A stretch of 64,000 bases of DNA, from the NCBI GenBank assembly GCA_022578965.1, contig MU400594.1, forward strand, positions 62,001 through 126,000, read 5' to 3'. Under the pieces are notes generated by a model. That model searched no databases. It saw nothing but the letters and a program-made list of their open reading frames with translations, and was not told where the DNA came from. The position numbers were made by a program, and so were the translations under genes. The DNA comes from Xylaria sp. FL1777 (taxonomy: Eukaryota; Ascomycota; Sordariomycetes; Xylariales; Xylariaceae). Of this stretch, positions 59,316-64,000 are shown one piece after another (positions within the stretch are counted from its first letter, which is position 1; each line of letters begins with the position of its first letter).

Positions 59316-61348
59316 ATGGTTTTTCCTGGTCGGTTCAGTACTGGTTGTAAGCGCTGTCGCCAGCGTAAGGTCAAAGTGAGTTAGCCCAGTATTTAGGGCC
59401 GTGAGGGGAGCCTTTCGACCTCAAAAGGTTAGGGTCTCACTTGTGGCTAACGCCGTCCATTTCCTCTGGACTAGTGCGACGAAGGTCGGCCTTCATGTCG
59501 GCGCTGCAATATCTACGGAAAGCCCTGTCCGGGCTATTCTGATCAATTTCATTTCCGCTTCGATAAGGCCTCTTCGACTCATCAAGAGAATTCGTCGCCA
59601 TCAGAGCGACGTCAGGATAGCTCTCAAATATCATCTCAAGTGCAGACGCAATCTAAGAAAGTCAGCAGTAATCGGGCTGTCGTACGCACTTTGCGACCAC
59701 CAAGTATCACGCCTCAACTTGAGGTCTCATACGACGACGTATCATTATGCTATTTTGTTCGTCGCTTCGTGACGCCGGATGAGGATGACAACCTCCCGGG
59801 GCATTTGACCTTCCTTCCAAGTCTCTTTAATCACGACGGCCATGGCCTTCTAGAGTTAGCTACGTTGAGCGTAGCCCAGATGGCGGCCTACAATCAGTTC
59901 CGTGGCGACAAGTTCCGGCTCCAGTCATATCTCAACTATGGACGCGCATTGCAAGCATTAAGGAAATCTATCCAGACCGAAGACGAAGTCACCGATGATA
60001 GGGTTCTTGCCGCAGTCTTGCTTTTGTGCATGTTCAAGGTAAAGAATCATTGTCTAATAACATTCCCCGGTAGGTCCTAACAACTCATCAGGACATTGGC
60101 GAAGAGAGCTGGGGCGATCCAAGCGAACACGCTTCGGGTTTATACTACCTTCTTGAAAAAAGAGGTATAGACCAACTCTGCACGGGAAGGGGGTTTGAGC
60201 TCTTCCTCCTGGCACTTCTCAAACTGGTAAGTCGACTGTTAGAACTAGCACATTGCCTTCTACCGCCCGGTAGTTGAAACAGATGTTAACGGTCCAATAG
60301 CAAGTGTATACCTTTTTACATGAGGACACCAAATACAGTGACCCGGGAGGCTTAGTTGCCTTGCTAGGCCTTCTCGATCCGATGATGCGAGCAATGTCTT
60401 TGATGACGAGAACTCTGTGTCTACGGCATAATCTGTTAGAATGCGCCGCAAACCTAAAAAATAACGATGAGTTAAAAGGAGATATGCCTCAACCAAAGAA
60501 GAAAAGGCGTTCGGTTGAGACGGATCAGTCCACTTTAAGAGCATGTTTTGAAGCCCTTGAAGAGTTCGATAGGTGGGATGCAGAGGCCGAACCATATTGG
60601 AAAAATACTTTCGCAGGCCGGAACATGCCAGCTACCCTGGGCGAAATTGCGACGGGGACGACCTACTACGACCCTAAAACTGCTTGTATTATCATATTGG
60701 TTCGTGCTGCGCGTATGATACTATTGTTAAGTATCCTGGAATATTATGACGTGATCCGAGTCTCCTGCAGGGAGGCAGACACTTGGAGAGTAGGCGATCA
60801 GGCAGCATGGGCAAACTGCATTCCCATTTTGGAGAAAAATATTCGCTTAGCAATCGACGACATGCTTTATTGCGTACCATTCGCCATGGGGGACCTCGGC
60901 CCTGATGGAAGTCCCGTTTCGATACCCCAGGACGGAGCCGCCGCATTAGTCGTTTTTCAGCCTATAAGGCTGGTGACATACTGCGCTTACGCAACAGCCG
61001 AGCAACGACGATGCGGCCAAGACATACTCAATCGCAGTAAGTAATAGTCAAAGCCATTGCCTGCCTAGCCCACCACCCTCAAGGTGGACGTGCTCCATTT
61101 GGGCCTATCATTGTGTCTCGGGATTTGCCGCACATCCAAATATTCACATGTCACGCTGGAAATAGTGATAACTGACGCCCGGGCTTGCAGTGAAATCCGC
61201 CATTGGAATCAGAGCGGCCATGTCGTGGGAGCAACAAGCAGCCTCAGCCACGTCTGCACCCCAGCGACCGGGGACTCAGAGCTTGATTCGTGCTATGGCA
61301 GTACTAGCAATGCCCGAGACTGCCACTCCGACGCCACCGCGTTATTAA
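59316..61348 (+). CDS. Zn2Cys6 fungal transcription factor
   Basis: Five exons: 59316..59375, 59475..60038, 60092..60226, 60301..61036, 61191..61348; all in phase, 550 residues. The protein starts MVFPGRFSTGCKRCRQRKVK and continues CDEGRPSCRRCNIYGKPC, giving Cys at 11, 14, 21, 28, 31 and 38: a perfect CX2CX6CX6CX2CX6C cluster at the N-terminus, with the first intron inside it. After a Ser/Gln-rich linker, the rest is the helical fungal regulator region (fungal-specific TF domain 2/DUF3468 type): YGRALQALRKSIQ, DDRVLAAVLLLCMFK, GGLVALLGLLDP, ATAEQRRCGQDILNR and the final GIRAAMSWEQQAA. It would bind CGG-type sites. The exons hide a stop-rich frame, so the zinc cluster is missed without splicing. 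It is a likely pathway-specific regulator of the flanking genes. Confidence 0.92.
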
Positions 61349-62596
61349 CGAAGATTCTTTTGCTCGGGGGATGAAGATCTCATTGCATTTATACTCGATC
61401 TGGAATCGTGTATCTACGGCATTAAGTCATACGAAGTACTACGGAAGTATCTTTAATCTTGTTCAACAATATTAACTTTATGAGCCAATACCAGCTAGTT
61501 CTTATGGAAGTTTGTATATTAGTGTCCCGGACTAGGATGCGCGAAGGCTTTTTCTGGGTTAGGGGGCTGAAGATAGTCCACATCACATTCTTTCGGTACT
61601 AGTTTGCGAAGCTCTCTCGCTAACAATGTTGTTCTTAGGTAGGCTAACTATAAGGAAGCTATGTGATAGTGCCACAATGTTGTAGAATGTTTAGTATAGT
61701 AAATGAAGGACCGATTTACACAAGGTTCCCACATGTCAAACTTAGTGGACCTATTCTATCTACACGTCCCTACCCATCTGTACTACCCATCGCATCAACT
61801 TATCAGCGTCTCGCAGGCTAAACCCGAAGAGGCTTGAGTTTGCGATGTGCAGTTCTCAATGCTAGATCCAATCAAGTTAGAAAGAGGCTTGAAAGCACGG
61901 CAGACCACGCACGTGGGGGCACTCCACCTCTCCGCAAAGCTTCGGCATACCGAACTATATACAACTAGGCGGAGCTCTTGGATACTCGCGATGACAAGAT
62001 GTACGTGTATCTTGCCTAGTGCTCGATTAGTGTGGCCTCAGAAAGTCACAGTTCTTGGCGAATAGGTCTATATCCCCAATCTTGCCCCATTCGTGGGGTT
62101 TCGGAGATCCAAACATGGCCCACCATCCCCTAAAGGGCTACCAAAGCGGGAGAACGACGTCAGAGCCATCACCGCCGCCGTCTGCCAACTCTACCGAAAG
62201 GGGCCAAGTTTATTTAACCCTTGACAACTCACGTGAAACTTATCTCGGTCAGGAGGCTTCGAGAGGCCTGGTTGACATAGCCAGAGATTCTATAGCCATT
62301 TGAGAAGCGCCCTATCTGGACCATTTGCGTATTTCGACACCTAGTACTTACTGGCTTCTATGCTGCTCATTAGTAGTACATTGCTCCCAAGCGCTTAGAT
62401 TTAGCAGAGGGGTCTCCTAGAGTCTAGTACAAAGAAAACATACAAGGCTATATTAGAGCCCACTACTTAAGGCGTGTCCTTTGTAGTGAAACACTTACTT
62501 CTCAATATAGGATTTCATCTCTATCAAGACGATAAATTCCCCCTCCATCTTCTATTCATCACGGATTAGCTTGCCCAGTTACGTACCCATCTCGCT
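61349..62596. other. Intergenic; promoter of P450
   Basis: 1.25 kb without coding signal between two plus-strand genes. The last 80 bp is CT-rich and suits a leader. Short frames at 61847 and 62055 have no domain. Confidence 0.5.
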
Positions 62597-64000
62597 ATGG
62601 GTGCAGCAGCTCAGATCTTCAGCATCCCGAGTCTCACTCTCGCAGCAACAGTTGAGTCCTTGGTGGTTATCAAGTTCTATGCGGAACCCTTTTCCAGGTT
62701 TTTCAACTTGAACGCCCATCTGGAAATAGTAGCCGTGATCTTTCTCGTGAACTATGCGTTCGCTGCACTATTCTGGGGTTTTATTTACCCAAAGCTCCTC
62801 AGTCCGTTAAGGCACCTTGCCGGCCCAAGAGTGAGTAGACAGCTATGCGTACACGCTACCACGGAATACGGATTAAATGCTCACTGAGTCCACCTAGAAC
62901 CTTGTCAGTATCGCCCATCGAACTCTGATCGTGAGTGACAGACCATCAGGGGATCTCTTTCTCGACCTCGTCAAGAAATATCCAGACCAAGAGATTCTCA
63001 GTCTGACCGCCTTTGATCACCAAGTAGTGGTTACAAAACCACGGATGCTGGCTGATTTGCTCGTCCATAAACCATACGACTTTATCAAACCCCCCAAAAT
63101 CAGTGGACTTTTGCGTCATGTTCTCGGCGACGGACTTATCATGGTTGAGGGCGACCAGCATAAATTCCTGCGCAAGAACACGATGCCGGCCTTCGCCTTC
63201 CGCCATATCAAAGACTTATACCCCATGATGTGGAAGAAGTCAGCTCTTATGTGTGACGTGCTAGAAGAAGCTCTTGAGACTGGAGATGGAAAAGACACAA
63301 AAATCGTCGACTTGTCAAATTGGACTAGCAGGGTTACTCTTGACATCATCGGGGTGGCGGGCATGGGTCGGGAGTTCAACATGCTAAAGAAAGCCGAAGA
63401 TCCGCTTCTAGGCATCTACGAGCAGCTGCTTGAGCCCGCGCCCGAGAAGCTTGTGTTCGCCATGTCCTCTATCCTGTTTGGTCTGCCTTTCATAAGGCTA
63501 CTCCCGTGGAAGATGTATGGCTTGTTCCAATACCTGACAACCACTCTTAGTAACTTTTGCATGCCCATGTTACAAGAGAAGAAGAACGCAATCATGAATT
63601 CGAAAGACGACCACTTCGACATCCTATCCCTCCTTATTAAATCGGGCAACTTTACTGATCCTCAACTCAGAGATCAGCTATTGACCTTTTTAGCTGCAGG
63701 GTATGCTGCCCCTATAGCAGAGACAGCTGTCCATCTATACACTAACATCTCATTATGCTAACTATATTTATTTTAATAGGCACGAGACGACTTCGTCTGC
63801 TCTTAGCTGGGCATGTTACTTGCTTTCCAAGCATCCCGAATTCCAGGATAAGCTTCGAGAAGAGATTCGTCAGGCACTACCCGATGACACGGAGATCGAC
63901 CAGTCCACTGATCTAGCCGGTGTTCTCGAGCCACTGCCATATCTCAACGGCATCATGAACGAGACCCTACGATTATACCCGACGGTGCCCTTGACGATGC
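62597..64000 (+). CDS. Cytochrome P450, N-terminal part (3' end outside window)
   Basis: Three exons seen: 62597..62830, 62898..63700, 63780..>64000, in phase. The N-terminus MGAAAQIFSIPSLTLAATVESLVV and a second helix LEIVAVIFLVNYAFAALFWGFIY give a two-segment membrane anchor. LVHKPYDFIKPPKISGLLRHVLGDGLIMVEGDQHKFLRKNTMPAF is the B-C helix region of fungal P450s. The I-helix motif is split by the last intron: LLTFLAAG|HETTSSALSW (AGHETT). The K-helix NETLRLYP (ExxR) is just before the window edge. The haem-binding Cys lies beyond it. It would hydroxylate a lipophilic compound at the ER using a reductase. It resembles fungal P450s of secondary metabolism; the exact CYP family was not determined. 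The second exon's start (CCTAG|AAC) is the least certain border. Confidence 0.9.

Overview
The window is nuclear DNA of a filamentous ascomycete (Pezizomycotina). The signs are short introns of about 48-85 bp with GTAAGT-type donors and CTAAC/CTGAC-type branch sites, a Zn2Cys6 regulator with a fungal C-terminal region, fungal-only protein families, and mitochondrial and proteasome genes of Pezizomycotina type. Clusters of the GGTACCTA/ACCTAGGT motif between genes suggest a Sordariomycete, but this is an inference. I rebuilt gene models by hand by joining open frames at GT...AG borders and checking that each junction keeps the reading phase. No rRNA, tRNA or CRISPR was recognised.

Left part (1-24.8 kb): an ankyrin-repeat gene cut by the window edge; a 12-exon gene for an unnamed protein with a HExxH zinc-protease motif; an FMN-binding PNPOx-like protein divergent from the biotin-carrying alpha subunit of methylcrotonyl-CoA carboxylase; mitochondrial ribosomal protein S16 divergent from NAD(P)H-hydrate epimerase; a gene-poor stretch; then a 5'-truncated Hsp70-like gene abutting a multi-pass membrane protein gene, followed by an AT-rich gap.

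Middle part (24.8-52.5 kb): a large disordered protein, an OTT_1508-like deaminase, an RRM-like protein, RPN5, an FSH-type serine hydrolase, ATP18, a NIPSNAP protein, RAV2/Rogdi, POP7/Rpp20, a fructosyl-amino-acid/sarcosine-type FAD oxidase, a cellobiose-dehydrogenase-type GMC flavoenzyme and a Sec14-like lipid-transfer protein. A 592-bp MITE-like element with 52-bp terminal inverted repeats and a 9-bp target duplication sits in the divergent promoter between RAV2 and POP7.

Right part (53.4-64 kb): five genes that look like a catabolic or secondary-metabolism cluster: Baeyer-Villiger-type flavin monooxygenase, HSL-type esterase, membrane-anchored short-chain dehydrogenase, Zn2Cys6 regulator, and a cytochrome P450 that runs off the right edge. 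Their chemistry fits a chain of hydroxylation, alcohol oxidation to ketone, oxygen insertion to ester or lactone, and ester cleavage. The clearest candidates for something undescribed are this cluster, the HExxH protein, the deaminase and the MITE.
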